DNA of 64,000 nucleotides from Parapontixanthobacter sp963736595 (GCA_963736595.1 CAVTPG010000011.1:62001-126000); one strand, 5' to 3'. Positions 17,071 to 26,642 are shown, counted from the first letter of the stretch. Translations and numbers: made by a program. Notes: generated by a model from the letters alone, not told the origin.

Positions 17071-18284
17071 CTTTTTAGCAAAGCGTCCAGCTCTTCGGCA
17101 TCTTCGCCATGCAAGGCGATCGCGATGGCTCGATCCGCCGCTGCTTCATCCAATCCGCCCCACGCGGCAAGGCTGTGCATTTTGGCAATGAGCACTTCCT
17201 CGCCTATCGGACGTTCGGGATCGCCGCGCGTATCGACCAGCTCCAGCCCGTTGACCCGCGCGCCAAAATGCGCCGGATACCGAGCGGTGATGTCAGGGTC
17301 TTCGGAGATGGTTACTTGCGCGCGCAAATCGGCCAGTTCGGCAATAACCTGTTCGGTAAAATCCTGTGGTTCGGCGGCGCGGCCATCGGCCACGACCGCG
17401 ACCGCGTGTTGCAGCGAAAATTTCGCTTGCAATTCGTTGGTCGGATCGGGCTTGTCGCAAAATGTCAGCGCATCGGCATAAGTCGAGACTTCGAACGGTG
17501 GAGACAGCTTACCAGCGGCGCGTAGTTCCATCGCCGCATCAATGGCGGGATGGGCATGACGACACGCAGCCCACGGTTTGAAGCTGACCTGATGGATAAG
17601 CCACCCGTCACTCGCTTGGGCCAGCGCGCCCGGCTCTTCGGTCATGGCAGCAAACAGGCCTTGTGGCCCTTCCAGAATGCCAGCGGGCCCAGTCGCGCCA
17701 TAATTGACGTGCAGCGCTGCATCACGACCAGTCCGCACTGCATGATAGATATGCCATTGCTTGGTCAGGACTTTATCGTGCCGCATATGCCACAGCCCGC
17801 CTGCAACCGATCCGGCATTGCCCAAGGCGTTCGCATATTCGACCGGAGCAAAGCCCAGCAGAGAACCCAGCGCGGCGGCGGCTCCGAACACACCGGCGGT
17901 CGCAGTCGGATGCCAATGCGCATAATGATGCGCGTCCAGTGCGCCCCCCACAGCGATCATGGCTTCATAACCGCGCACAGCCGCATCCAGTCTGGTATCG
18001 AAATCCGCGCTGTCGATGCTCATGGCGGCTGGCCAGACGACCGGGCCGGGGTGCAGCAAGGCGGTGCGGTGAACATCGTCCATTTCCAGCACATTGCCAA
18101 GATAAGTTGCCTGCTCCCAGCCACGCTGCGAAATGGCCGCGCCCAGCTTTCCGGCTTGCGATTGCCTTGCGCCAGCCACACAAGCCAGCCAGTCGAGCAG
18201 ATGCAGCCGCGCACGCGCGCGGTCGGTCGCCGTCACTGACGCGGAAAGGCGGCTTGCCAGTTGCGTCAGCAAAGCATCGCTCAT
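17058..18284 (-). CDS. MmgE/PrpD family protein, copy 2
   Basis: A 408-residue MmgE/PrpD protein. Family features include EMDDVHRTALLHPGPVVWPAAMS, DAHHYAHWHPTATAGVFGAAAALG and HQVSFKPWAACRHAHPAIDAA. It is the first gene of a nine-gene leftward operon that ends at 9454 and is divergent from the GntR gene across only 41 bases. No TTGTCCGGACAA site is visible in that short gap. Confidence 0.9.
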   Translation of the reverse strand: MSDALLTQLASRLSASVTATDRARARLHLLDWLACVAGARQSQAGKLGAAISQRGWEQATYLGNVLEMDDVHRTALLHPGPVVWPAAMSIDSADFDTRLDAAVRGYEAMIAVGGALDAHHYAHWHPTATAGVFGAAAALGSLLGFAPVEYANALGNAGSVAGGLWHMRHDKVLTKQWHIYHAVRTGRDAALHVNYGATGPAGILEGPQGLFAAMTEEPGALAQASDGWLIHQVSFKPWAACRHAHPAIDAAMELRAAGKLSPPFEVSTYADALTFCDKPDPTNELQAKFSLQHAVAVVADGRAAEPQDFTEQVIAELADLRAQVTISEDPDITARYPAHFGARVNGLELVDTRGDPERPIGEEVLIAKMHSLAAWGGLDEAAADRAIAIALHGEDAEELDALLKSWLP

Positions 18285-18325
18285 ACACCGGCCCCGACAT
18301 AGTTATTGCAAATCGGACGAGAAGT

Positions 18326-19081
18326 TTGGCCAAAGCCACCGCAAAGCCACCGAAGCCCAGCATATCGCGCTATCTGCAAGTCGCAGGTGAGCTGCGCGAA
18401 GCGATCATGGCGGGCGATTTTGCGGGTGGCGCGCAATTCCCGACCGAAACGGCATTGTGCGCGAAATACGATGTCAGCCGCTTTACCGTGCGCGAAGCCT
18501 TGAAACGCTTGCAAGCCGAAGGGCTGATTGCTCGCAAACGCGGATCGGGCACGATCGTTCAGCCTGCTGCTGCGCGGGGCGGAGCGCTGCACCAACCGCT
18601 CTCCAATGTTGGCGAATTGCTGCAATATGCGCGCGACAGCGAAGTGGCTTACATTGAAGAGAAATGCGACACGCTGCCGGCCAAAGTGGCCGAACAAGTG
18701 GCCGAACAGACGGGCGGGAAGTGGCGCTGTTTTCGCGGAGTGCGTCGCTCCTCCGATGCCGAATTGCCGATTGCCGTCACCGACGCGTTTTTTCACGAGA
18801 TGCTGGGCGAGGCGATCGATGCGCTCGACCTTGGCGCTGGCACCTTGTTCAGCCAGATCGAGCAATTGGCGGGCATCAGCATAGGCCGCGTTACGCAGGA
18901 TATTCAGGCGGTTGCTGCGGACGCCAAGACGGCCAAAGCGCTGGAAATCAAACGCGGCGCGCCGGTCTTGCGGATCGTACGCTGCTATATCGATCCCAAG
19001 GGCCGGGTTTTCGAAATTTCGATGAGCCACCATCCCGGCGACCGCTTCGCTTATGCGATGCATATCGATCTGGATGTTTAA
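18326..19081 (+). CDS. GntR-family transcriptional regulator, HutC (UTRA) subfamily
   Basis: A winged-helix regulator with a GntR DNA-binding domain (LREAIMAGDFAGGAQFPTETALCAKYDVSRFTVREALKRLQAEGLIARKRGSGT) and a C-terminal UTRA ligand domain ending ISMSHHPGDRFAYAMHIDLDV. The TTG at 18326 is preferred because it follows a GAGAAG-type site and lies beyond the divergent start; the frame is open far upstream. HutC members bind GT-N4-AC type palindromes, so it is the best local candidate for the eight TTGTCCGGACAA sites. Confidence 0.88.
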   Translation: MAKATAKPPKPSISRYLQVAGELREAIMAGDFAGGAQFPTETALCAKYDVSRFTVREALKRLQAEGLIARKRGSGTIVQPAAARGGALHQPLSNVGELLQYARDSEVAYIEEKCDTLPAKVAEQVAEQTGGKWRCFRGVRRSSDAELPIAVTDAFFHEMLGEAIDALDLGAGTLFSQIEQLAGISIGRVTQDIQAVAADAKTAKALEIKRGAPVLRIVRCYIDPKGRVFEISMSHHPGDRFAYAMHIDLDV

Positions 19082-19159
19082 GGCAGTCATGAAAGGCGCG
19101 ACCCGCTGACCGCATCTTCGGGCAAAACACTGGCGTTGCCCGAACGCGCAAACACAACG

Positions 19160-20383
19160 CTATACAATGCCATCGGAACGCAATTTGGCCACGGCATCCT
19201 CGTCATAACCCAGTTCATCAAGGATCGCGTCGCTATCGGCGCTCAGCAAGGGGCCTGCGCGATTGGGCAGGCGTTTGCCGTCCAGCTTTAGCGGGCTGGC
19301 AAGCACCTGCATATCGGGCCGGTCGGGATGATCCACGCTGTCGCGCATACCGATGGTTTCGAGCCACGGATTGTCGAGCGCCGCGCCCAACGTATAGACC
19401 GGCGCGACCGGCACGAACCCGGCCAGCAAATTCTGCCAATAGGCCATCGGATGCTGCACAAATTCCTCGTCAAGCAGCTTGGTCAGCGCATCGCGATTGG
19501 CCAGCCGATCTGCATTTGTCGCAAATCTGGAATCTTGGGAAAGCTCGCTGCGGCCCATCTTGTCGGTCAGAATGTCCCAAAATTTGGGTAGCTGGCACAT
19601 CACGAACATCCACCCATCGGCAGCGCGAAACATCTGGCTGGGGGTGGCGGTGGGATGCGCGCTGCGCGGCTCGCGCGTCGTTTCATCGCCCTCGTTCATA
19701 TACCACAGGGCCGGATAGCTGGTTTGATGAATGGCCGCCGACAGCAGATCGGTATCGACGTCACGGCCCTGTCCCGTGCGCTGCGCATCGACCAGCGCGG
19801 CGAGCAAGCCGATGGCAAAGATCGTGCCGGTCATGAAATCGACCATCGACAGGCCCATCCGCTGCGGCTCTCCACCCGGCTGTCCAGTGACTGCGCAATA
19901 ACCGGCCTCGGCCTGCATCAGATAATCATAGCCCGGCCATTTGGCGCGCTCGTTATCGCGGCCATAGGCGGACAGATGCGCGCACACGATAGCGGGATTG
20001 ACCGCCTTCAGCGCATCATAAGTCAGGCCCAGCCGTTCCGGCAAATCGCCGCGCATATTGTTGGCAACCGCATGGCTTGTCGCGACCAGTTTGCTTAAAA
20101 TCGCCTGACCTTCATCAGTTTGCAAATCCAGCGTCAGCGAGCGTTTGTTCAAGTTAAAGCTCTGGAAATACAGGCTTTCGCCTTTCCGAAGAAAGTGCGG
20201 ACCAACCGCGCGCGCCGTATCCCCGCCGCCAACCCGTGTTCCATCAGGGCCATCCTTTGTCGGCGGCTCGATCTTGATGACTTCCGCGCCCAATTGCGCA
20301 AGATGCATCGTGCCATAGGGACCGGCGCCATATTGCTCGGCGCTGATGATCCGGAAACCTGTAAGGGGCAGATGCAAGCTCAC
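19160..20383 (-). CDS. Family III (CaiB/Frc-type) CoA transferase
   Basis: A 407-residue CaiB/BaiF CoA transferase. The N-terminal GFRIISAEQYGAGPYGTMHLAQLGAEVIKIEPP and the catalytic-Asp region GLSMVDFMTGTIFAIGLLAAL are characteristic; GQGRDVDTDLLSAAIHQ follows. It moves CoA between carboxylic acids and so complements the downstream acyl-CoA steps. It is the last gene of the leftward unit that starts with the CitE-like gene. Confidence 0.92.
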   Translation of the reverse strand: MSLHLPLTGFRIISAEQYGAGPYGTMHLAQLGAEVIKIEPPTKDGPDGTRVGGGDTARAVGPHFLRKGESLYFQSFNLNKRSLTLDLQTDEGQAILSKLVATSHAVANNMRGDLPERLGLTYDALKAVNPAIVCAHLSAYGRDNERAKWPGYDYLMQAEAGYCAVTGQPGGEPQRMGLSMVDFMTGTIFAIGLLAALVDAQRTGQGRDVDTDLLSAAIHQTSYPALWYMNEGDETTREPRSAHPTATPSQMFRAADGWMFVMCQLPKFWDILTDKMGRSELSQDSRFATNADRLANRDALTKLLDEEFVQHPMAYWQNLLAGFVPVAPVYTLGAALDNPWLETIGMRDSVDHPDRPDMQVLASPLKLDGKRLPNRAGPLLSADSDAILDELGYDEDAVAKLRSDGIV

Positions 20384-20391
20384 GCGCGCAG

Positions 20392-21589
20392 TCAGGCCGG
20401 GTTTTCTTTAAGGTGCTGCTTGGCGATGATCATGCGTTGCATTTCGTTGGTTCCCTCGCCGATGCACATCAGCATACTATCGCGATAATAGCGTTCGATG
20501 TCGTATTCTTTGGAATAGGAATAGCCGCCGTAGATGCGCATCGCTTCCTGACTGTTGGACACGGCGGCTTCGGAGGCGAAGAATTTTGCCATTCCGGCTT
20601 CTTTGTCGCAGCGTTCGCCGCGATCATAGGCTTCCGAAGCGTCCAATGTCAGCAAACGGGCGGCGTGCGCGCGCGTCACCATTTCACCCAGCTTCAACTG
20701 GATCGCCTGATGCTGCGCAATCGGCTTGCCCATCGTTTCGCGTTGCTGTGCATATTCGGTCGCGAGGCGTAGCGAACCTTCCGCCATGCCGACGCCGCGC
20801 GCTGCCACATTGATCCGGCCCAGCTCCAGCCCGCCGGTCGCTTGAAAGAAACCTTGCCCCTCGACTGCCGCCGATTAGCTGATCCGCCGGTATCCGATAG
20901 TCCTCCATGACCAGTTCGGCACTGTCGATCGCTTTATAGCCCAGCTTGTCGAACTTCTTGCCCGTCGTCAGGCCCCCGGAACCATCGGCCCGTTTGTCCG
21001 CGATAAACAGGCTCATGCCTTTGTAACGCGGATCGGCTTGCGGGTCGGTCTTGGCCAGCAGCGCAAAACACGATCCGTTTACCGCATTCGAAATCCATGT
21101 CTTCGTGCCGTTTAAAACGTAATCGTCACCATCACGCTTTGCCACGGTGCGGATCGCTTGCAAATCGGTTCCGGCATTGGGCTCGGTCAAGGCAAGGCCG
21201 CCGCGAATTTCGCCGGTTGCAAATTTGGGCAGCCATTTCATTTTCTGCTCAAGAGTGCCGAACCGCTCAACCGCCGCCGCCATAATCAAATGCGAGTTGA
21301 AAATTCCCGTGATGGCCATCCAATGGCTGGAAATGCGCATTACGATCTTGGCATAAGTGGTCGCAGGCAGACCCAGACCGCCATATTCCTGCCCGATAGT
21401 CGCGCCGAACAGGCCCATTTCGCTCATCTGCTCGACCAGCTTTTCCGGCCAGATGTCGTTATGATCGTGATACTGGATTACGGGCAGCACTTCGCGCTCC
21501 ATCCAGCGATCGATCGCATCCATGAACGCACGCTCTTCATCGGGATCGATGGTGCGGATCTGGTCTTGAACTGCGGCAACACTTGCCAT
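20392..21589 (-). CDS. Acyl-CoA dehydrogenase (frameshifted)
   Basis: A FAD-dependent acyl-CoA dehydrogenase. The first frame carries IRGGLALTEPNAGTDLQAIRT and NGTKTWISNAVNGSCFALLAKT (FAD and substrate contacts). The second carries GFFQATGGLELGRINVAARGVGMAEGSLR and the C-terminal IYGGYSYSKEYDIERYYRD...GEGTNEMQRMIIA. Removing one T (plus strand) at about 20866 joins them as LIGGVEGQGFFQATGG. The GTNE glutamate may be the catalytic base. It follows the MaoC gene by 10 bases. Confidence 0.88.
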
Positions 21590-21599
21590 TTTTTTGTCC

Positions 21600-22109
21600 T
21601 TAATCGTCGTTCGGCCCGTGGCCGCGTTTCCACACCAATATTGTGCGCTTGTAATGGCTTACGATGTCGCCGGTCTGATTCATCGCCGTTGTCTTGAAAG
21701 TAACGATGCCCTGTTCGGGGCGGCTCTTGCTTTCGCGTTTTTCCAGCACTTCGCTTTCGCAATACAAGGTATCGCCAACGAACAAAGGATGCACCATGCG
21801 CACTTCGTCCCAGCCAAGATTGGCAACTGCTTTGCCGCTGGTATCCGACACGCTCATACCCGTCATCAGGGCAATGGTCAGCGGGCTGACGACCAGAGGT
21901 TTGCCGAATTCCGTTTTCTTCGCGAATTCATAATCGAAATGCGCAGGGTGCGTGTTCATGGTCAGTAGCGTGAACCACACGTTATCGGCATCGGTGATGG
22001 TGCGCCCTGGCCGATGTTCATACACATGGCCTTCGACGAAATCCTCGAAGTAGCGACCGGATGTCTCGCGAAACCGACCGGGGGATATCTCGATCACGCC
22101 ATCACGCAT
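21600..22109 (-). CDS. MaoC-like hydratase
   Basis: A 169-residue hot-dog fold protein of the MaoC family, which hydrates or dehydrates CoA thioesters. It contains YFEDFVEGHVYEHRPGRTITDADNVWFTLLTMNTHPAHFDYEFA and LTIALMTGMSVSDTSGKAVANLGWDEVRMVHPLFVGDTL. The D-x4-H catalytic pattern is not in its plainest form, but TDADN and NTHP are placed as in itaconyl- or mesaconyl-CoA hydratase-type relatives. The start was chosen 6-7 bases after an AAAGGAA site; it overlaps the CitE-like gene end by 8 bases. Confidence 0.87.
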   Translation of the reverse strand: MRDGVIEISPGRFRETSGRYFEDFVEGHVYEHRPGRTITDADNVWFTLLTMNTHPAHFDYEFAKKTEFGKPLVVSPLTIALMTGMSVSDTSGKAVANLGWDEVRMVHPLFVGDTLYCESEVLEKRESKSRPEQGIVTFKTTAMNQTGDIVSHYKRTILVWKRGHGPNDD

Positions 22110-22926
22110 GAGCATTCCTTTCCTTACGCGCCAAAATCGCGCGGTAATGTTTGACCAGAGGCGCTTCGAGCATCCGGCCGTGATGCCGAATAGCCTTCTG
22201 CCCGCCTGCCTCATAAGCCTTTAAGGCTTCTGCCGCTTCGGTGCATTCACGCTCGGACGGCTCGAAGGTTTTTTCAATTGTCGCAACCTGTCGCGGATGG
22301 ATAGCCGCTTTTGCCGCAAAGCCCATAGCCCGCGCTTGTTCGCATTCTGTGCGCAATCCCTGCTCGTCATCCAGCCCGACAAATGGCACATCGATTGCGG
22401 GGATGCGTGCTTCGGCACAGGCCAGCACGATTTGCTGCCGCGCCGCCAGCAATGGCTCCCATGCAAGCGCCACTCCAAGCTCGCCGGAAAAATCGCCACC
22501 GCCGAACATCAGCGCCGCCACTTTGTCAGCCGAAGCGATAGCCAGCGCATGACGCAGCCCGCGCGGTGTTTCAACCAATGGGATCAGATGCGGGCACGCT
22601 TCACCCAAAGCACCGCGTATGACGCCAAGTTCCGTTGCGCATTCGACCATCGGCACAAGCAGGAACGCTGGCAATGGGCTGCTGTCGGCTAGCTCGTGAA
22701 GATCGGCAATTCCGGCGCGCGTTGTCACGGCATTGATGCGGATCGCCAAGCCGTAGCGGTCATCGACCACCGCCTTCATCGCAGCTTTGCGCGCCTCGTG
22801 CTTGTCGCTGGGGGCCACCGCATCTTCCAGATCGATCACCGTCAGTCCAGCACTCGCTTCGCGCGCCTTGCCGAAACGATCGGACCGGGAACCCGGTACA
22901 AAAAGCAGACTGCTTGCGGCAAACAC
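22102..22926 (-). CDS. CitE/HpcH-like CoA-ester lyase
   Basis: A 274-residue TIM-barrel aldolase of the CitE/HpcH family (citryl-, malyl- or citramalyl-CoA lyases). Signatures are SSLLFVPGSRSDRFGKA, LTVIDLEDAVAPSDKHEAR, IRINAVTTRAG, PLVETPRGL, ALMFGGGDFSGELG and AAIHPRQV. The GTG at 22926 follows CAGGT and is the first plausible start. With the MaoC gene beside it and a CoA transferase in the same unit, it resembles the itaconate-type order (CoA transferase, hydratase, C-C lyase); the true substrate is unknown. Operator sites B and C lie upstream. Confidence 0.9.
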   Translation of the reverse strand: MFAASSLLFVPGSRSDRFGKAREASAGLTVIDLEDAVAPSDKHEARKAAMKAVVDDRYGLAIRINAVTTRAGIADLHELADSSPLPAFLLVPMVECATELGVIRGALGEACPHLIPLVETPRGLRHALAIASADKVAALMFGGGDFSGELGVALAWEPLLAARQQIVLACAEARIPAIDVPFVGLDDEQGLRTECEQARAMGFAAKAAIHPRQVATIEKTFEPSERECTEAAEALKAYEAGGQKAIRHHGRMLEAPLVKHYRAILARKERNAHA

Positions 22927-22977
22927 TTGACCTGAAAACTCCCGAAACGGTGTGATAACCGAATTGCCCTTCACAAT

Positions 22978-22989
22978 TTGTCCGGACAA
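22978..22989. promoter_or_regulatory. Palindromic operator TTGTCCGGACAA, site B
   Basis: An exact copy, flanked ATTTGTCCGGACAAAT. It lies 51 bases upstream of the CitE-like start and forms a pair with site C, 39 bases apart, in the divergent promoter region 22927-23052. Confidence 0.8.
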
Positions 22990-23016
22990 ATCTAAAGTCA
23001 AGCGTGAAATGAGAAT

Positions 23017-23028
23017 TTGTCCGGACAA
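23017..23028. promoter_or_regulatory. Palindromic operator TTGTCCGGACAA, site C
   Basis: An exact copy, 24 bases before the GTG start of the DUF1838 gene. It shares the divergent region with site B. Confidence 0.8.
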
Positions 23029-23052
23029 ACGGATGCATCTGGGAGAATATTT

Positions 23053-23979
23053 GTGGCTATTCGTCGTATCTTGCAAACCCTTACCATGGCGGCCTCTGCG
23101 CTCGCCCTGACTGCTGCGCCGACGCAAGCGCGCACGCTGGACCCCGACATTCCCGAAGATGCGCTGGAAATTTCCAAGCGTCTGCAATGCGGCGTGTCCG
23201 CCGACGAACCTGCGGTTTATCATTGGTCAGGCAATATTTATGGTCGCTCGCCCGGCATTGCCGACAAGCTGTTGTTCAAAGGCGAGGGCATGAATATCCG
23301 GCGCTGCGTCGAAGTCGAAGATGCAGAGCGCGGCACTGGCTGGCGACTCATCAGCCGCGAGGTCATGCTGATGCTTGATCCGCAAACGGGGGAAGTTGTC
23401 GATAGCTGGGACAACCCCTATAATGGCGAGACGGTCGAAGTGATGCAAATCCATAACGATCCGGTCAATGGTCGCCCTAACTTTGCGCGCGGCGCGGATG
23501 GCACACCGTTTTCGCTCGGCACCCTGCGCGAGAGCGGGCCGTATGTCTTCATGCCGTTCGAAGTGCCGCTGTTCTATCCCAATCCGCTCGCGGGCGACTA
23601 TCAATCCTTCGTCGGCAATATGTACCACGCGATGGAGATTTTCGACTTCGCTGCGCTGAAAGACGAGCTGTACGATTCCACCAAGCCGACTGCCTACCCG
23701 ATGATTAGCTGGGTCCGCATTTCGCCGTGGGCACCGTGGATGAATATGGGCGGTCGTCCCGGACAAATGGTGTTCAATGCGATGGGTCGCAAATTGCCCG
23801 GTGGATTTGATGAACTGCCTGATGTGCTGAAAGACGAAATCCGCGAAAATTATCCGATTTATGAGCAAGCTCCGCCCAAGGACGACACGCGCCGCAACGA
23901 AACGACCTGGACGAAGTTTAAAATGCTGACCGACCAGGCGCGCGAAGCTGCCGGAAATGCACCGACGCAATCCGAATAA
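23053..23979 (+). CDS. DUF1838 family exported protein
   Basis: A 308-residue protein that resembles DUF1838 proteins, which are common in sphingomonad catabolic clusters and have no known function. A signal peptide (IRRILQTLTMAASALALTAAPTQA) is followed by WRLISREVMLMLDPQTGEVVDSWDNPYNGETVEVMQIHNDPVN, the segment I used for the assignment. The GTG at 23053 has GGGAG seven bases upstream. It is transcribed alone, from the promoter region with sites B and C, and ends at a shared terminator. Confidence 0.85.
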   Translation: MAIRRILQTLTMAASALALTAAPTQARTLDPDIPEDALEISKRLQCGVSADEPAVYHWSGNIYGRSPGIADKLLFKGEGMNIRRCVEVEDAERGTGWRLISREVMLMLDPQTGEVVDSWDNPYNGETVEVMQIHNDPVNGRPNFARGADGTPFSLGTLRESGPYVFMPFEVPLFYPNPLAGDYQSFVGNMYHAMEIFDFAALKDELYDSTKPTAYPMISWVRISPWAPWMNMGGRPGQMVFNAMGRKLPGGFDELPDVLKDEIRENYPIYEQAPPKDDTRRNETTWTKFKMLTDQAREAAGNAPTQSE

Positions 23980-23999
23980 TCGCATCACGTTTTGGGTAA

Positions 24000-24037
24000 G
24001 AAAAAGGGCGGCTCCGCGTGAGGAACCGCCCTTTTCT
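24000..24037. terminator. Bidirectional terminator between DUF1838 and TonB receptor genes
   Basis: A 13-bp stem (AAGGGCGGCTCC pairing with GGAACCGCCCTT, one mismatch) has A-rich DNA on one side and T-rich DNA on the other. It can end both convergent transcripts. Confidence 0.85.
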
Positions 24038-24056
24038 TTGGCGTATCGCAATCGGC

Positions 24057-26576
24057 TTAGAACCCGGCTGACACGATCACACCCAGTCGCCGTCCGGGAC
24101 GCAGACCAGCGACGAAACTGCGACGGAAACTTGCGTTACCATCGGCAAAGCGCAGCACTTGCGCAACGGAGTCTTCATCGGTCAGATTATCGACATAGAA
24201 CTGAACCTTGTAGCGGTCGTTCTGAACGCCGGCGCGGATATCGACCAGCGTTGCATCGCCTGATTTCGCCAGATTGCTGACTTGCGCAAAACTGCTGGAA
24301 GTCAGCGAAATGTTACCACCAGCAAACACTTCCCAGTCACCATTACCGATCGGTGTGCGATAATCGACATCGGCGAAGAACTGATGCACCGGCGCACGGG
24401 GAATGCGCTGACCCTCGATCGAACCGAACAGAGATTGGCAAGCGGCAACATCGGGGAATTGATCACCGGTTGAGCAATTTACCAGGCGATCGTCGGCAAC
24501 ATCGTTCAGGACACCTTGGTTCTCATCGAAACCGGCGGAGAATTCAGTATCTGCCAGCGCATAATTGGCCGTGAAGGTCAGGCCATCGGTTGGTCGTGCA
24601 ATCATATCCAGTTCGATGCCGAAAATTTCGGCTTCCCCTGCATTAACCACAACACTTACCTGATTGGGCGGCACCGACACGTTTTGGGTCAGCTGATACC
24701 CTTCAATTTCAGTGTAGAATCCGGCGATATTGAATTGCAGAGTGTTGTCCAGAAATACGTTTTTCAGGCCAATTTCGTAGGACGTGTTGTCCTCCGCTTC
24801 GTAAGTTTTGACATTGACAGTGGGACTGTCTTCACTGGCCTGAAACGCCGCTGCACCATTGAACCCGCCCGGCTTCTGGCCCTCGGCATAAATCGCATAA
24901 AACATATTATCCGGCGACAATTGCCAGTTAAATGTCACGCGAGGCGTAAATTCCTTGAAGGTTGCAGATGCACCATCGACAGAGGGCTCTGGCCGCGGAT
25001 CACCCTCGTTGAAACTAAAGAGCGTTTGGGTAATTTTTTCTTCGGCATACCGCCCTTCGATGCCCAAATTGATGTCGGGCGTGATATGCCATTCCACCGC
25101 GCCAAAGACCGCGATATTCTCGACGTCTCGCAAATTCTCACTGCGACTATTGGGAACGGATGGGCCGAAAAACGGGATGACGTTCGCGCAGTTAGGGCTG
25201 GCGGCACATATTGCCTGCTCGTTAGCGAAGGCAGCGCCAAAGCTAGCCCCGGCACGGGCCAAGGCATCATCCGGCACATTACGAATATCGAAACTGTCAT
25301 TGCTTTGATCGAAATAATATCCGCCCAGAATGAAGTCGAATTGATCGCCTTCGTAAAACAGCTTCAACTCCTGCGACCAATCCTGCGATTCGCTACGATT
25401 GGCAAAGCTGAAATCGACGGTCGTGCCGACATAGGCGAACGGGAAGATCGGTCCGGCGGGGCCAAATCCGACCGGCGCACCGCGTGGGAAACGGGCAAAA
25501 ACGGCGGTTTGAAAACTGTTGGGGCTGTAATCACCGTCCAGCAGCGTAGTCCCGTCGCTTTTGTTATAGCCAGTGAGCGAAATCAGGCTGAGATCGTCGC
25601 TAAGTTCGTATTCCATCCGCAGGCTGACATTGTAGGTGTCGGACTCCAGACCAACTTTGTCGACATCTTCGGCAGCGAACTGACGGCTGTAATCAGTATT
25701 GACTGCACGCGGTTGAACCACGCCGCTGAAATAGCGACCGCCGCCGCCATACAAGGCTCCATCATCGAACAGAACGTTGTTAAACTCGGTCCCTTGCGCA
25801 AAGAGCGCGGGCTGACCGTCATCGGTGCTGTTGAAATATCCGCGCAAAGCGGCAGTGAAGGGGCCGCCATTATTGAAATTTACGAGGCCGGACACCGAAT
25901 AGGATGACTGCTTGCCGATCTTGCTGCCGTCATACTCGTTCGTAAATTCGCCGCCGAAATCGTAATATCGACCGTTCAGTCCAACTGAGATGCTATCTGT
26001 AAGCGGCCCGCGAATGCCGGCGGTTAATTCGTAACGATCATGCTCGGAAATATCGGCAGTGACCCGGCCTTCCCAAGTGTTACCGGGCATTTTGGAGATG
26101 ATGTTGATTGCACCGGAATAGGTGTTGCGTCCGTATAGCGCGCTTTGCGGACCTTTGATGACTTCGATCCGCTCGATCGTATCGACATCGTAATCGGCGA
26201 GGCTGCCGGTGAAGTAGATCCCGTCGATGAAATAGGCAACGCCGGACGCGCCAAGAATATTGGCTTGGCCGCGAATGACAGGACGATTGCCATCGCGCCC
26301 GAAGCTGTCATCGAAGACGAGGCCGGGCGTGATCTTGGCGATGTCCTGTAGGCTGTCGAGGCCCAGACGATCGATTGTCTCTGCAGTTGTAACCGATACG
26401 GTCGTCGGCACGGTTTGCAGCGTTTCGGAACGCTTACGAGCCGTCACGATGATCGTGTTATCGGGCAGAGCAGGGTCTTCGCTCACCTGCTCGATTTCGG
26501 TGTTGTCCTGCGCCAGCACGGCTCCCGGCGACATCACGGTTGCTGCCAGCAAAACTGCTTTAAAAACTCGAGTCAT
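24057..26576 (-). CDS. TonB-dependent outer-membrane receptor, copy 1
   Basis: An 839-residue receptor with signal peptide (VLLAATVMSPGAVLAQD), plug domain (DNTIIVTARKRSETLQTVPTTVSV, IERIEVIKGPQSALYGRNTYSGAINIISK) and a 22-strand barrel ending in Phe (RRLGVIVSAGF). It belongs to the large sphingomonad receptor group used for organic substrates. A ribosome-binding site GGGAGAA precedes the ATG. Operator site D lies 66 bases upstream, linking it to the catabolic regulon. Confidence 0.93.
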   Translation of the reverse strand: MTRVFKAVLLAATVMSPGAVLAQDNTEIEQVSEDPALPDNTIIVTARKRSETLQTVPTTVSVTTAETIDRLGLDSLQDIAKITPGLVFDDSFGRDGNRPVIRGQANILGASGVAYFIDGIYFTGSLADYDVDTIERIEVIKGPQSALYGRNTYSGAINIISKMPGNTWEGRVTADISEHDRYELTAGIRGPLTDSISVGLNGRYYDFGGEFTNEYDGSKIGKQSSYSVSGLVNFNNGGPFTAALRGYFNSTDDGQPALFAQGTEFNNVLFDDGALYGGGGRYFSGVVQPRAVNTDYSRQFAAEDVDKVGLESDTYNVSLRMEYELSDDLSLISLTGYNKSDGTTLLDGDYSPNSFQTAVFARFPRGAPVGFGPAGPIFPFAYVGTTVDFSFANRSESQDWSQELKLFYEGDQFDFILGGYYFDQSNDSFDIRNVPDDALARAGASFGAAFANEQAICAASPNCANVIPFFGPSVPNSRSENLRDVENIAVFGAVEWHITPDINLGIEGRYAEEKITQTLFSFNEGDPRPEPSVDGASATFKEFTPRVTFNWQLSPDNMFYAIYAEGQKPGGFNGAAAFQASEDSPTVNVKTYEAEDNTSYEIGLKNVFLDNTLQFNIAGFYTEIEGYQLTQNVSVPPNQVSVVVNAGEAEIFGIELDMIARPTDGLTFTANYALADTEFSAGFDENQGVLNDVADDRLVNCSTGDQFPDVAACQSLFGSIEGQRIPRAPVHQFFADVDYRTPIGNGDWEVFAGGNISLTSSSFAQVSNLAKSGDATLVDIRAGVQNDRYKVQFYVDNLTDEDSVAQVLRFADGNASFRRSFVAGLRPGRRLGVIVSAGF

Positions 26577-26642
26577 CCAAAGTTCTCCCCTGTGCGCTTT
26601 TGCGCAAAACGTCCCACCCTATAATTCACTTTGATTAAAAAG

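Noticed and set aside
16264..17481. 405-codon open frame opposite the MmgE/PrpD genes
   Set aside because: It spans two real genes on the other strand and shows no motif.
22927..23223. Longer N terminus for the CitE-like lyase
   Set aside because: The extension reads through sites B and C and into the DUF1838 gene; the GTG at 22926 directly precedes the conserved SSLLFVPGSR.
23751..23770. Further operator copy (GTCCCGGACAAAT)
   Set aside because: It lies inside the DUF1838 coding sequence and only one half matches; the other half is not TTGTCC.
24516..25907. 463-codon open frame opposite TonB receptor copy 1
   Set aside because: The receptor frame is clearly coding on the other strand; this frame has no recognisable domain or start context.
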